Of a stretch of 34,656 nt of DNA, positions 1-9,341 are shown in pieces. Numbering within the stretch: the stretch's first letter is position 1; each line of letters opens with the position of its first letter. This DNA is from a virus. The translations under genes and the position numbers were made by a program. The notes under the pieces were generated by a model, which saw nothing but the letters and a program-made list of their open reading frames with translations, had not been told where the DNA came from and ran no database searches. The stretch spans positions 1-34,656 of the IMG/VR virus record IMGVR_UViG_3300037300_000313. One strand, written 5' to 3'.

Positions 1-2
1 AC

Positions 3-1373
3 TACCTATCCAGTGACCAAGTTGATGACAGCCTACCAGCTACCCTTCCTAGTCTAGGCACTACTGCTACAGTCTGGAACTCTCTAGGCATTGGCATTAA
101 CTCTAGCCCTGTTCAAACTGTTGGTGCTGGTGCCTTTGAAACTCTGCGTGGTGCTAAGACCTATGCTGTGGGTGCCATTAACCGTGGTCTAGAGCAGATT
201 GAAAATCACACTCTTATGACTCAACTAGAAGACCAAAGAGCAGTGAACCCTACTGGCTTTACCTCTTTGCATCCTTTACTAGTGTCTCGGGCTACTACCG
301 CTTGGGCACAAGGTCTCTCTGGTAACCTTTATGCTTTTGGCCCTAACCAAAGGCGTTTGACTAGTGCTGGCTTGACTCTTATGGGAGCTGCTACTAGGTT
401 GCATGGTGAGGCACCTACAAATGGGGCTACGTCTGGTGCTCCTACGTTGACGACACTGCCCGTAGAGGGTCTGTTTACTCCAATGCGAGTTGCTTCTAAT
501 GGCGCTGATAGCGCGGCCAGGGTCACGCAAACATTTTCGGTCAACAACGCAGTGCCAATTTATCTTCGGGTTAGACTTAAAGAGGGAACTTCTGCGCGCA
601 CACGCATAATTGTGCAAAATAACACCGCCTCAACGGTAAGTGTTGTTCGCGGAGAGTTTGCCGCTCCAAGTGTGGTTAATGAAAGTGCTGGCACAATCAC
701 ATCGTTAGTCAACAGGTTGCTTCCGGGCGGAGAGCGGGAGTTTACATTCACGTTTACCCCAAACTCGGCATCGTCAAGCGTAAATCTTGTAGCTGGTCCC
801 GACAGCGCCACCTCCGGCGAGACAATCGACATCATTGGTATGCAGGCCACTTCTCAATTTAGCGAGTGGATTATGGGCGGTACTGGAACGGTAGCCGTAG
901 CAGCTGACATTACAACGCTCGACTTAACTGGTGTGGACTTGTCAGAAGGGTTCATGCTGCGCTTAGATGGAACGGTATTAGCAACGCCGCGTATCCTCTC
1001 TGATAGGTTTTATCAGGCGGATACTGGGACAAACAACACCCGAGCGTTGACCTTTATTGTTTCGGTTTCGGGTACAATTTCTATTGAGCAATTCTCCGCA
1101 GGAGCCGGGCAAGGCGGCATCAATCTTAATGGTGCGCTGTCTCCACCTTCGGTTTTTTCGCTTGTCGGCGCGCATGGAGTTAACTACACTGGGGGTGCTT
1201 GGAACGGGGTGGTAGCAACGCCTGATAATATAGCGGAGTACGTGGTTCCTACAACCCTGCGCATTGGTTCTGCCTTGGGGGCGGTTAATAACTTACCCCT
1301 CACCCTCACACACCTCACCCTATTCCCCGAAACCCCCACCACAGCTAGAGTCACGGCGGTATCAGCAACATGA
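3..1373 (+). CDS. Tail fibre or adhesin-like protein (5' end outside window)
   Basis: The frame is open from base 3, so the true start lies upstream; the internal GTG at 168 has no clear ribosome binding site and is probably not the start. The visible part is about 456 residues. The first 150 residues are Ser/Thr/Gly/Leu-rich. The rest looks like a beta-sandwich receptor-binding module: many short beta-type stretches and a C-terminal pattern LRIGSALGAVNNLPLTLTHL, which resembles the end of jelly-roll modules in phage fibres. From about base 480 to 1250 the codons become GC-rich (GCG, CGG, GGC), unlike the CTA/ACT/CCT-rich first part and unlike TerL downstream. This suggests a recently exchanged C-terminal module. 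The gene overlaps the next start by ATGA. Fibre role is inferred from composition and context; no catalytic motif is visible. Confidence 0.6.
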   Translation, partial: YLSSDQVDDSLPATLPSLGTTATVWNSLGIGINSSPVQTVGAGAFETLRGAKTYAVGAINRGLEQIENHTLMTQLEDQRAVNPTGFTSLHPLLVSRATTAWAQGLSGNLYAFGPNQRRLTSAGLTLMGAATRLHGEAPTNGATSGAPTLTTLPVEGLFTPMRVASNGADSAARVTQTFSVNNAVPIYLRVRLKEGTSARTRIIVQNNTASTVSVVRGEFAAPSVVNESAGTITSLVNRLLPGGEREFTFTFTPNSASSSVNLVAGPDSATSGETIDIIGMQATSQFSEWIMGGTGTVAVAADITTLDLTGVDLSEGFMLRLDGTVLATPRILSDRFYQADTGTNNTRALTFIVSVSGTISIEQFSAGAGQGGINLNGALSPPSVFSLVGAHGVNYTGGAWNGVVATPDNIAEYVVPTTLRIGSALGAVNNLPLTLTHLTLFPETPTTARVTAVSAT

Positions 1374-1753
1374 TCTATCTTTTTCCCTACGATACCGTAG
1401 AAGAACGTAACCTTGCTTGGCCACTTTCTAACGACGTAGAAGAGACTCCACCAGCTGAGATTTACAGCTCAAGAGGTTTTAGCGTAGTCCAAGGTAGAGT
1501 AATCTTTGCCTTGGCTACCTACGACGAGGAACTTGGTGAGGTTATCTCTCCAGAGGTTGCTAGTACGGACTTTTGGCTAGCTGTACTAGAAAACAAGTCG
1601 GAGCGAGAAGAAGAACTCTGGGAAGACCCCACTTGTCAAATTGAGCTTAGTGTCTTTGAAGGTACTCTGACTGTCACAGCCTCTAAAACGGAACTTACAC
1701 CAGAACAAGCAGGGGCTACCTTTCAACCAATGCTTGCTGGACTACTACAGTAA
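1370..1753 (+). CDS. Small hypothetical protein between fibre gene and terminase
   Basis: This 127-residue protein starts at an ATG that overlaps the stop of the fibre gene (ATGA), so the two are probably translationally coupled. It is acidic, with Glu-rich stretches near residues 75-88 (KSEREEELWED), and has no membrane segment or signal peptide. Its codon use returns to the AT-rich style of TerL, unlike the GC-rich end of the gene before it. I do not recognise the family. Its position directly after a fibre gene and 15 bases before the terminase makes a fibre chaperone or a small virion accessory possible, but this is position-based inference only. Confidence 0.6.
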   Translation: MIYLFPYDTVEERNLAWPLSNDVEETPPAEIYSSRGFSVVQGRVIFALATYDEELGEVISPEVASTDFWLAVLENKSEREEELWEDPTCQIELSVFEGTLTVTASKTELTPEQAGATFQPMLAGLLQ

Positions 1754-1768
1754 AAGGAAACTAACTTA

Positions 1769-3112
1769 ATGTCTTTAAACATAACCCTTCACGAGGGCCA
1801 GTCTGAGGTTGTACAGGACCTCTTTATAGATAAAGCCTGCCGTTGGAGTGTTGTGAATGCCTCTCGTGGTTATGGTAAGTCTTACCTAGCAGCTACTACA
1901 GCTATGATTGCTGCTCAGGAGCTAATGCAAATGTCTCCTGACGTGCCTAATAAGAACGTAGCTATTATTGCTCCTACCTACCAGCAGGTTACAGACATTT
2001 ACTACCCCTTGCTTGCCTACCAGCTAGGTCTAGAAGACTTTGCTATTAAGTCCACTAGGGCAGGGGGTACCTTCTGGCTCCCTAACAACACTGTTCTCAA
2101 ACTCTGGTCTTATGAAGCCTCTGAAAGAATGCGTGGTAGTGGTCAGTACTTTGTTGTTGCTGACGAGGTGTGCTCTTGGAAGGGTGCTGGCTTGACCCTA
2201 AAAGAGTCTTGGGAAAGCATTATACAACCTTGTATTACTACTCGTTGGTCTCCTGCCAATGCTAAACGTTGGGGTGCCCCTTCACCGGGTCGTGCCTTGA
2301 TTATTTCTACTCCACTAGGTTATAACTACTTCCATGAAATGTTTAACCGTGGTGAGATAGATAAGGATTGGAGGTCCTACCACTACACCTACCGAGACAG
2401 TCCTTACTTGGACGTAGAAGAAATTGAAAGAGCAAAGCTTACTCTGGACCCCCTTAAGTTTGCTAGGGAGTATGAGGCTAGTTTTGAAGACTCTGGTAAT
2501 AACGTCTTTTATTCTTTTAAGCGTAAACTTCACATTGCTGATGACTTGCCTGACTTTGAGGCTAAAGAAACTGTTCACGTAGCCCTAGACTTTAACGTTG
2601 GTACTATGGCTGCTTCTATTGGTGCTAGGCGTGGTAATCAGACTCACTGGTTGTATGAACTAGTAGGGCACTCTGACACGTACTCTGTAGCAAGTCTTCT
2701 CAAAGAACGCTACCTAGATAAGGGTCACAAGGTTATTGTCTATCCGGACCCTAGTGGTAAGGCTAGGAAAACTTCCGCTGCTGTTGGTGTTACCGACTTT
2801 AGCATACTTAAGTCTTATGGCTTGCAACTACTGGTTAAGACTAAGGCACCACCTATTGTAGACTCTGTTAACGCCGTTAATAGCCAACTACAAAACGCTC
2901 GTGGTGACATTAACATGTACTTTCATCCTCGTATTGTAAACACTATCCGTTCTATGGAGAGAACTACTTGGTTAGAGAATAACCCTGACTCTGCTCAGAT
3001 CGATAAAAAAGAGGGTGTAGAGCACTGGTCAGATGGTATTCGTTACTACACTGACTTTGTAAACCCTGTTATACACTCTTCAACTAGGCCCGTACAAGGG
3101 TTCAACTTCTAA
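1769..3112 (+). CDS. terL: Terminase large subunit (TerL)
   Basis: This 447-residue protein is the packaging motor: an ATPase that pumps DNA through the portal, joined to a nuclease that cuts the concatemer. The ATPase half shows a Walker A-like ASRGYGKS at residues 31-38 and a Walker B with YFVVADE, D132 and E133. The nuclease half has the RNase H-like acidic set: D274 in ALDFNVG, D327 in YPDPSG and D422 in HWSDG. Length is normal for the family. An AAGGAAA ribosome site lies upstream of the ATG. No small terminase is recognisable in this window; it may lie upstream. The next gene follows 15 bases later and encodes a basic protein. Confidence 0.93.
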   Translation: MSLNITLHEGQSEVVQDLFIDKACRWSVVNASRGYGKSYLAATTAMIAAQELMQMSPDVPNKNVAIIAPTYQQVTDIYYPLLAYQLGLEDFAIKSTRAGGTFWLPNNTVLKLWSYEASERMRGSGQYFVVADEVCSWKGAGLTLKESWESIIQPCITTRWSPANAKRWGAPSPGRALIISTPLGYNYFHEMFNRGEIDKDWRSYHYTYRDSPYLDVEEIERAKLTLDPLKFAREYEASFEDSGNNVFYSFKRKLHIADDLPDFEAKETVHVALDFNVGTMAASIGARRGNQTHWLYELVGHSDTYSVASLLKERYLDKGHKVIVYPDPSGKARKTSAAVGVTDFSILKSYGLQLLVKTKAPPIVDSVNAVNSQLQNARGDINMYFHPRIVNTIRSMERTTWLENNPDSAQIDKKEGVEHWSDGIRYYTDFVNPVIHSSTRPVQGFNF

Positions 3113-3127
3113 TACAAGGAGACTAAA

Positions 3128-3598
3128 ATGTCTATGATGGGAAAACTTAAAGCAAAAGCTAAAGGTGCTTTGGCTACTGTTAAAAAAAAAGCTAAAGGTG
3201 CTGTGGCTGCTGTTAAAAAGGCAACAAACTCCACTGCACAACTCCGTGCTAAAGTTGCTGTTAAAGGGGCCGTAAGTAAGGTCACTAAGAGTGTACCTGC
3301 CTCTATTGCAAAAACAGCTGTTAAGGCTGGCTTTAAGGCTGGTAAGACTGCAGGTTCTGGACGCCCAGATCGTAAAAAGGGTAATCTTGACACTATGACT
3401 AAAGCCTCTAGTAAGACTAAACTTGGTAAGGTAGCTATGGGTGCTGGTGCCGCTGCTGGTAAAGCTGTAGGTTCCGGTCAAAAGCTTGCTGGTAAGGTGA
3501 GGACTTCTAACATTGGTCGTAAGATTGGTGGTGCCTTCCGTACTGCAAAGCAAAAGCTGGCCCTTAAAAAGGCACAAATGGCTTCGGCTAGAAAGTAA
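3128..3598 (+). CDS. Histone H1-like lysine/alanine-rich basic protein
   Basis: This 156-residue protein is made largely of Lys, Ala, Gly, Val and Thr. It contains KAKAKGAL and KKKAKGAV type repeats in the first 35 residues, only two Asp, and no Glu. It resembles the C-terminal tails of histone H1 and bacterial H1-like proteins, which bind and condense DNA through charge rather than a fixed fold. The likely role is DNA binding, either in the capsid, during packaging beside TerL, or on the host nucleoid after injection. No signal peptide is evident. A hairpin and the first copy of the candidate phage promoter follow it, so it probably ends a transcription unit. Low-complexity composition makes distant family assignment unsafe. 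Confidence 0.75.
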   Translation: MSMMGKLKAKAKGALATVKKKAKGAVAAVKKATNSTAQLRAKVAVKGAVSKVTKSVPASIAKTAVKAGFKAGKTAGSGRPDRKKGNLDTMTKASSKTKLGKVAMGAGAAAGKAVGSGQKLAGKVRTSNIGRKIGGAFRTAKQKLALKKAQMASARK

Positions 3599-3608
3599 TA
3601 CTACAAGT

Positions 3609-3634
3609 TTAGGGGCCAGTAACTTGGCCCTTAA
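3609..3634 (+). terminator. Strong hairpin without T-tract after the H1-like gene
   Basis: TTAGGGGCCA (3609-3618) pairs with TGGCCCTTAA (3625-3634), giving a 10-bp stem with one G-T wobble and the loop GTAACT. It lies 11 bases after the stop at 3598. There is no run of T after it, so it is not a canonical rho-independent site for host polymerase. It may act on the phage polymerase or protect the 3' end of the transcript. Confidence 0.5.
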
Positions 3635-3679
3635 CACCAAACCCGTACTGTAACAACTGTAAGGAAACCTTAAGAAAAC

Positions 3680-3715
3680 TAGGTGACGTTAAAGAATAGG
3701 GGTGTGAAGACCTCT
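3680..3715 (+). promoter_or_regulatory. Candidate phage promoter, copy 1, with leader hairpin
   Basis: TAGGTGACGTTAAAGAATA (3680-3698) matches the motif shared with copies at 11275, 11309 and 21273. It is followed directly by GGGG and the hairpin AGGGGT-GTGAAG-ACCTCT (3698-3715). The shape, a linear AT-rich motif of about 19 bases ending AATA followed by G, resembles single-subunit phage polymerase promoters. It precedes the tail-tip operon starting at 3747. Function is inferred from recurrence and position. Confidence 0.6.
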
Positions 3716-3746
3716 CCAACAAACTATAAAAAGAGGAGTAAACACT

Positions 3747-4367
3747 ATGCCTTACAAGTGGGAAGGACTAGACATTCTAGCACCCTTAACTATCAAGTCT
3801 AATCAAACTATTTGGACTGTAGAAAAGTTAGATAAAAGTATTGATCGTATGTCTAGTCCATCACAGCGTTGGGATATGAACTTTAGTGTTAAGGATAATG
3901 AAAATGAAGGAGCAGCTTTTAAAGCTATGACTAGTGGTTTTGCTTCTAAAAGCTTTATGCCCATGCCTAACCTTCTTCGTTCTAAGCACTCTACCTCTAA
4001 CTTTATTGCTCCTACTTGGGATGCTATTCGTTTAGGAGTGGTTTCTGCTTCTGGTGCAACAACAGTTAGCTTAAAAAACGTTACTGGTGTTGGCCTTGCT
4101 TCTGGCGTAAGTGCCTTTATTCAGTTTGTTAATGATACAAAGGTTTATGCCGCTACAACTCAAGCAGTTTTTAATCCGTTTGCTAGTAACGTAGCCTTGA
4201 GTATTTTTCCTCCACTAAGAAAAGCAACACCAATTGACACAGTTGTAAGGTTTTATGATCATGTGACCTATCACTACTACCTTAACACTGATAACCTACA
4301 AGGCATTACCTACACTGATGGTATTCTTTTTGGTATTGAAAACGTTGCCCTTTGGGAGGCCTTGTAA
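3747..4367 (+). CDS. Tail tip or distal tail-like protein
   Basis: This 206-residue protein opens the operon under the first candidate phage promoter, with AAGAGGAG 9 bases ahead of the ATG. Residues 30-65 contain RWDMNFSV and a stretch ending MTSGFASKSFMPMPN. This recalls distal tail proteins, where an Arg-Trp-beta strand is followed by a helix that reads 'which region of the profile to cover'. The following genes are a tail-tip protein and a J-like protein, which supports a place at the tail tip. The stop overlaps the next start (TAATG). The family is not firmly recognised, so the role rests mainly on context. Confidence 0.55.
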   Translation: MPYKWEGLDILAPLTIKSNQTIWTVEKLDKSIDRMSSPSQRWDMNFSVKDNENEGAAFKAMTSGFASKSFMPMPNLLRSKHSTSNFIAPTWDAIRLGVVSASGATTVSLKNVTGVGLASGVSAFIQFVNDTKVYAATTQAVFNPFASNVALSIFPPLRKATPIDTVVRFYDHVTYHYYLNTDNLQGITYTDGILFGIENVALWEAL

Positions 4368-4930
4368 TGAAGACTAATGCTAACGAACTTATCAGTCTCC
4401 TAGACGGAACTGATCTTGGTTTCTTTGCTCTTGTAGAGTTCAACTGGAATCAAAACTACTACTACACTGACCTTGGTCGTGATGTTACTTGGAACGGTAA
4501 CCTTTACCTTGCTAACCCTATGCCAATTGTCAGCATGGAACCCTTAAAGTATTCTAGTATTGTAGACCGTGAAGCCTTTAACCTGCAAATTTCTGCTATC
4601 GATCCTGCTATGAGAGCTGAGTTTGATTTTGGAATTGTTAACAGGTCCGTTAAAATTAGAACCGTCTTTACTTCTTTTGGAGCACCTCAACTGGGGTTGT
4701 CTCAAACACTACTTCTTTATGAAGGGACTGTAAGTAAAATCAGTGAAGTAATTAGTAATGAAACTCGTATTTTTAACATTGAGTGTACAGCTCCCTTGTC
4801 TAACCTAGACGCTACAGGGACTCTCTATACAACTCGTGATGGTATGAAAGTATTTAACGCAAATGACACAAGCTTTGATACTGTCTTTGAGGGTAGTGAA
4901 GCGATCAGTCTAAAGTGGGGTAAGGTATAA
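4367..4930 (+). CDS. Minor tail tip protein, DUF2163/DUF1833-like
   Basis: I place the start at ATG 4367, which overlaps the previous stop (TAATG) and has GGGAGG about 7 bases upstream; a longer reading from TTG 4352 lacks such a site. The protein has about 187 residues. The N-terminal pattern ALVEFNWNQNYYYTDLGRDV then WNGNLYLAN matches the style of tail proteins just before the J-like protein, in which a short beta motif around TD-x-GRDV-x-WNGxxY is typical. In lambda-like tails such proteins build the hub between tube and tip. It overlaps the next gene by TAATG, so translation is coupled. Family name is a pattern-level judgement. Confidence 0.62.
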   Translation: MKTNANELISLLDGTDLGFFALVEFNWNQNYYYTDLGRDVTWNGNLYLANPMPIVSMEPLKYSSIVDREAFNLQISAIDPAMRAEFDFGIVNRSVKIRTVFTSFGAPQLGLSQTLLLYEGTVSKISEVISNETRIFNIECTAPLSNLDATGTLYTTRDGMKVFNANDTSFDTVFEGSEAISLKWGKV

Positions 4931-7900
4931 TGATTTTTCCATTTCTAATTGCTGCTTTTGGCTCACTGTTTTCAGCAGCAGTAACTATCTTTTCTATTGT
5001 TTCTACTATTGCCAGTGCTATTTACCAACGTAAAAGGCAGAAAAAACTAGAATCAGAACTCGATAAACAAAAAGGCTTTAACCTAGTAACTGAACGTGAT
5101 CCTATTCACTTGCCGCTAGTTTATGGTACACAAATGGTTGGTGGTGTTAGGTCCTTCCATAAGACTATGAATGTGTTGACTCAAGCTCCTGCGCTTACTA
5201 GTCAAGGTTGGAAGAGTTTTCGTTACGGCTTAATTGACCCAAACATAGCTTATACTGGTACTGAAATTGACAGGCTCAGGAATGAGTTTCTTAACGGACT
5301 AAGGGGTACCTCAAGACGCAACAGGGATGGTGACGTTGAAATTGGTAATCCTGTTTTTGTCCCACCCACGGCACCAAGTAACGTAAGTAGCGTCAGTAAA
5401 AACCAATGGTACATCACGCAACAAGCTCTTTGCTTTGCTGGTATTGATGACATTATTGATATTGAGGTAAATAGTCAAAGTTGGAATCGTGGTAAGTTTC
5501 AACACATTCTAGAGTGCCACAGAAACGGTGGTATTGCTAACCCTACTGCTACGGCTTCCGGAGTTCCAGCAACCAACCTCTTCACTAACATTGCTTGGAT
5601 TAACGCTGTTTACTTTTTGAACCGTGATGAGCCTAACTACCAAGGTACACCTAGCCTTAATGCTTTTATTAAAGGTCAGAGGCTTTGGAACATTACTAAT
5701 AATAATTCTGTTTTTGCACTAGGTACAAAGTCTTACTCTAATAACAACTCTCTTGTTCTCTTAGATTACTTACTCCGGCCCTCTGAACTTGGTGGTCTTG
5801 GTCTTGGTAATCTTTCAGCGTCAGTTTGGCTTGCTGGTATTGTAAAACCCAACACAGACAAAGTTTGGCTTAAGTTTTTTTGGGAAGCTGCTCAACTTTG
5901 TGATACTGTAGTAGAAACCCTTCCTAAAGTTCGTGGCCGAGTTAACGGTGTACCCGATATTGACAATCGTGTTATTGCTCTTTCTGATCGTGAAGACGGT
6001 AAAGAAATTGGTGAAACAGTTTATGTAGAGGCTACAGATCAAGTTTTTGATTGGGTTCCTGTAAGTGGAACAAATCAGTGGGTGCTTAAAACTGCCTCTC
6101 GAGTTGTTAAGCTTTATGAGTGTAACATTACACTAGATACGCAACGTACTTTTCGAGACAACATTGAGCTTATTCTTGAAACTATGAGTGATGCTGAACT
6201 TGTTTACAGTGAAGGTAAGTACAAGCTTATTCTTAACTACCCAGAAAATAATGCTGCACAAGAACTTCTGCTCGTTGACTCTTATACAGACGCTAACATT
6301 GTAAACGGTGAAGTTTCTATTTCTTATCCGGGAGCTTCTGACAGGCTAAATCGTGTTGTTGTTAAATTTAATAACGAACAACTAGACTTTGGAACTGACT
6401 CAGTAAGTTGGCCGCAGTGGGGTGATGCTAACCATACAAAGCTCCTTGCAGAGGATAATGGTAAGCACTCTAAACAAGAGATTTTTCTACCGGGTTGTTC
6501 CATTTCTACCTTGGCTTTAGCTAAAGCTGAAACTATGGTACGTCAGTCAAGACTTTATGTTGGTGACGAACTTATTACTCCTAACTCGGGTTTTTCTCTA
6601 AACCAAAAGCTTATTACTCTTAAGCTAGATCGTCGTGCTCTCATTCTAGAAACAGGTGACTTGTTTAAGCTTACAAGTCTTGACGCTGAGATTACTAACG
6701 AAGTTTTTAAAGTTGAGACTATTAAGTACACTAAGAAAATGGAAGTAGAGGTTACGGCTTCTCAGTTTAACCACACTAACCTTAAGTACTCAAGTAAAGT
6801 TACTACTATACCACGACCTGTTTTTGTCTTTAACGACGTTAAACCACCTATTACAGCGTTTGGTTACGTTCCAAATAGAAGGTTTGGTCAAGGTGAAGAA
6901 TCTAATGGTTACTTGACTTGGGCTCCGCCTATTAACCAAGCTGTTAAAAACTACTACTTGTACTACTCTGACAGTCTTGGTAATATTTTCCCTCTTGGTG
7001 TAACTACTGAAGAGTACTTTGACTTACCAGCCACCTTTTTGGCTGCACAGTCTTACTTTTTTATTATTAAGTATGAAATAAGCAGTGGTGCTATGTTTCC
7101 GGGTTCAACTGTAATTGTAAACAACTTAATTAGCTTGTTGCCCGCCGCTAACTTAACAGCTTTGTCTGGTATAAACAGTGTTCTTCTTAGGTGGACTAAT
7201 GAAAAACCTCAACTTGTTTTAAGATATGAAATCTTTAGAGGGTTAACTAGTAACAGGTCTCTGGCTACAAGACTAGCCTTGACTACTGATCTTAATTTTA
7301 CAGTTTCACCTCTTAGTACTTCTAACCATTATTTTTGGGTTGATGCTATTAGTAAAGATGGTTCTGTTGCAGTAATGTCAGTACCTCTTCTTGTTCAAGC
7401 TTCTGAACTAGGTATAAAGAGTATTGATATAGCAGAAATAGTTAACCTGACTAGCTTTGCCGCTGGAATTCGCCCGGTAGAGGTTCTAGGTGCTTTGCCG
7501 GGAATACCTCACGTTGCAGGACGACAAGTGTTCTTGACTACCGACAACAAACTATATCGCAACACTGGTACAGGTTGGACGCGGGCGGTGGACGGCGGCG
7601 ACCTCGTCGCGAACAGCATCGTAACTGGCAGTATCGCAGCGGGCGCAGTTAACACTTCACAGCTTGCTGCAAATGCTGTTATTGCTTCAAAGATTGCTGT
7701 AACTAGCATTGAAAACCTTTGGCCTGATGGTAGTTTTGGAAACCAAGATACTGAACTCTTTACAGTTACCGGAACTGGAGCAACTTCAGCTTTTCCTTAT
7801 AATTTAAGCCGAACAGGGGGTAACAGTTTAGGTCTAGTCCGACCTGCTGGGCAGCATAACGTTACAACTTTAAAAACCGAGTATTATGCTCCGGTAAGAG

Positions 7901-9339
7901 GAGGTCACACCTACTGGGCAGAAACAGAAGTTGTTGCGAATGCTAGCGGCGGTATTAGCGCCGGGTTTTATTTTAGGGTAAACTGGTGGGACGTAAATAA
8001 GGTTTTTATTTCACAGGTTGACATAGCTAATGACGTGGCTGTTCCTAACGATTGGGTAAGCTTTTCTAGACAATTAGTAGCCCCCTCAACTGCAAATTTT
8101 GCTAGTTGGCAACTCTTCAACTGGGATACTAACACTACAGCAGTAAGTTTATTTGTTGACCGTGTTGTGCTGCGAAAAGCAAACGCAGCAGAACTGACTG
8201 TGGATGGAACAATTACTGGTAACTTGGTAGCGGCTGCAACTCTTACTGGTAACAACATAGTTGCAGGTTCTATAAACACTCGAACACTTAACATTGATGA
8301 AAAGCTTACTATTAATGAAACGGACGCCGGGTTTGTTATGGGTAAAGCTAGTTCAGCGGACTTTGCTGCTGATGGAATGTTTATGGGAAGAACTCTGGCC
8401 GCTGCTGGTGGTCCGGGTTTTGGCTTCTTGATGGGCAGAACAACTGCCGCAGGCAAAAAAGAGTATATTCAACACACAACAGACACGGGATTAGTTATTG
8501 TAAATGCGCAGTATGCTCTTGCATTGGACGTTTCTCCGGCAACGCAAACTCTTACAACCTCGCAGACTTTCGTGCTTGCTGCTGGCGTAAAGACTATCTC
8601 ATTCACAGCGTTGGGTGGGGGTGCTTCTCCAATTAATGCAGGCGGACTAACTCGGGTTCGACTGTTTTCTGGAGCCACCGATACCGGCGTTTCGTGGTCT
8701 TCAGCAGGTGGTCTTGCAGGAGGTTCTCCAAACGGACGCAACGGGCAAAGTTCTTTGCTTGGGACCGGGGGCGCGGGTGGATCTATATATTGGGTCGGGG
8801 GTTCTAACAATGGATATCAAGTTATAGAACCCCCGACACCGGGGACTGGTTTTGGCGCTGGTGGTGGATCAGATCGGGACTCTCCTGTTTCTGGTGGACG
8901 CGCAGCTACGGCAACTACAGTCAACCTCTACGATGTGAGTGCTGTAGTTAACCCCCGACTGGTGATCACTATTGGCGCGGCAGGAACAGGAGTGGCGGCG
9001 GGTTCTCCGGGCGTTGTTCAAGTGCAGCAAAGCCTTGCCACTTTGGTTCCTGCCGGAGTTATTCCACTTTACCCTACAGCTGTTGGTTCTTTTACTAAGG
9101 CAGCTAACGCTACGGGAACAACAGTGTTTCCTGACCTTGGGGTAGGTATGTGGGTGCTAACGGAAACTGGTGGAAACGAACTACGCATTGGTCGTGTTGT
9201 AATAGACGAGTTTACAAATTGGATAGACGTTATTCAGGCTCGCTCTGTTACCTTTATTGCTAACAGGAGGCCAGAAATAACTGTTGGAGACGGCAATGCC
9301 CGTACAATCCGCTATTTCTTTTACAGAATGAAGGTGTAA
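4930..9339 (+). CDS. Tail tip host-specificity protein, lambda gpJ-like
   Basis: This 1469-residue protein is the likely central tip protein that contacts the host receptor. Residues 1-30 are a hydrophobic helix; LVYGTQMVGGVRSF near residue 62 is the classic J-type hub motif. The hub continues to about residue 620 (FKVETIKYTKKMEVEVTA). Fibronectin III-like segments follow (about 640-830), then a linker with ANSIVTGSIAAGAVN, then a carbohydrate-binding-like module starting LWPDGSF near 930. A glycine-rich module lies at about 1230-1335 (GAGGAGG, GAGGGS), and a C-terminal beta segment ends the protein. Bases 7578-7650 and 8570-9020 are much more GC-rich than the rest, which points to swapped C-terminal modules. 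The gene is overlapped by the previous stop and followed closely by the next gene. Confidence 0.88.
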   Translation: MIFPFLIAAFGSLFSAAVTIFSIVSTIASAIYQRKRQKKLESELDKQKGFNLVTERDPIHLPLVYGTQMVGGVRSFHKTMNVLTQAPALTSQGWKSFRYGLIDPNIAYTGTEIDRLRNEFLNGLRGTSRRNRDGDVEIGNPVFVPPTAPSNVSSVSKNQWYITQQALCFAGIDDIIDIEVNSQSWNRGKFQHILECHRNGGIANPTATASGVPATNLFTNIAWINAVYFLNRDEPNYQGTPSLNAFIKGQRLWNITNNNSVFALGTKSYSNNNSLVLLDYLLRPSELGGLGLGNLSASVWLAGIVKPNTDKVWLKFFWEAAQLCDTVVETLPKVRGRVNGVPDIDNRVIALSDREDGKEIGETVYVEATDQVFDWVPVSGTNQWVLKTASRVVKLYECNITLDTQRTFRDNIELILETMSDAELVYSEGKYKLILNYPENNAAQELLLVDSYTDANIVNGEVSISYPGASDRLNRVVVKFNNEQLDFGTDSVSWPQWGDANHTKLLAEDNGKHSKQEIFLPGCSISTLALAKAETMVRQSRLYVGDELITPNSGFSLNQKLITLKLDRRALILETGDLFKLTSLDAEITNEVFKVETIKYTKKMEVEVTASQFNHTNLKYSSKVTTIPRPVFVFNDVKPPITAFGYVPNRRFGQGEESNGYLTWAPPINQAVKNYYLYYSDSLGNIFPLGVTTEEYFDLPATFLAAQSYFFIIKYEISSGAMFPGSTVIVNNLISLLPAANLTALSGINSVLLRWTNEKPQLVLRYEIFRGLTSNRSLATRLALTTDLNFTVSPLSTSNHYFWVDAISKDGSVAVMSVPLLVQASELGIKSIDIAEIVNLTSFAAGIRPVEVLGALPGIPHVAGRQVFLTTDNKLYRNTGTGWTRAVDGGDLVANSIVTGSIAAGAVNTSQLAANAVIASKIAVTSIENLWPDGSFGNQDTELFTVTGTGATSAFPYNLSRTGGNSLGLVRPAGQHNVTTLKTEYYAPVRGGHTYWAETEVVANASGGISAGFYFRVNWWDVNKVFISQVDIANDVAVPNDWVSFSRQLVAPSTANFASWQLFNWDTNTTAVSLFVDRVVLRKANAAELTVDGTITGNLVAAATLTGNNIVAGSINTRTLNIDEKLTINETDAGFVMGKASSADFAADGMFMGRTLAAAGGPGFGFLMGRTTAAGKKEYIQHTTDTGLVIVNAQYALALDVSPATQTLTTSQTFVLAAGVKTISFTALGGGASPINAGGLTRVRLFSGATDTGVSWSSAGGLAGGSPNGRNGQSSLLGTGGAGGSIYWVGGSNNGYQVIEPPTPGTGFGAGGGSDRDSPVSGGRAATATTVNLYDVSAVVNPRLVITIGAAGTGVAAGSPGVVQVQQSLATLVPAGVIPLYPTAVGSFTKAANATGTTVFPDLGVGMWVLTETGGNELRIGRVVIDEFTNWIDVIQARSVTFIANRRPEITVGDGNARTIRYFFYRMKV

Positions 9340-9341
9340 TT

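Noticed and set aside
3080-3640. Reverse-strand reading of 186 residues over the H1-like gene
   Set aside because: Low-complexity Lys/Ala codons suppress stops on the other strand; it has no ribosome site and opposes all other genes.
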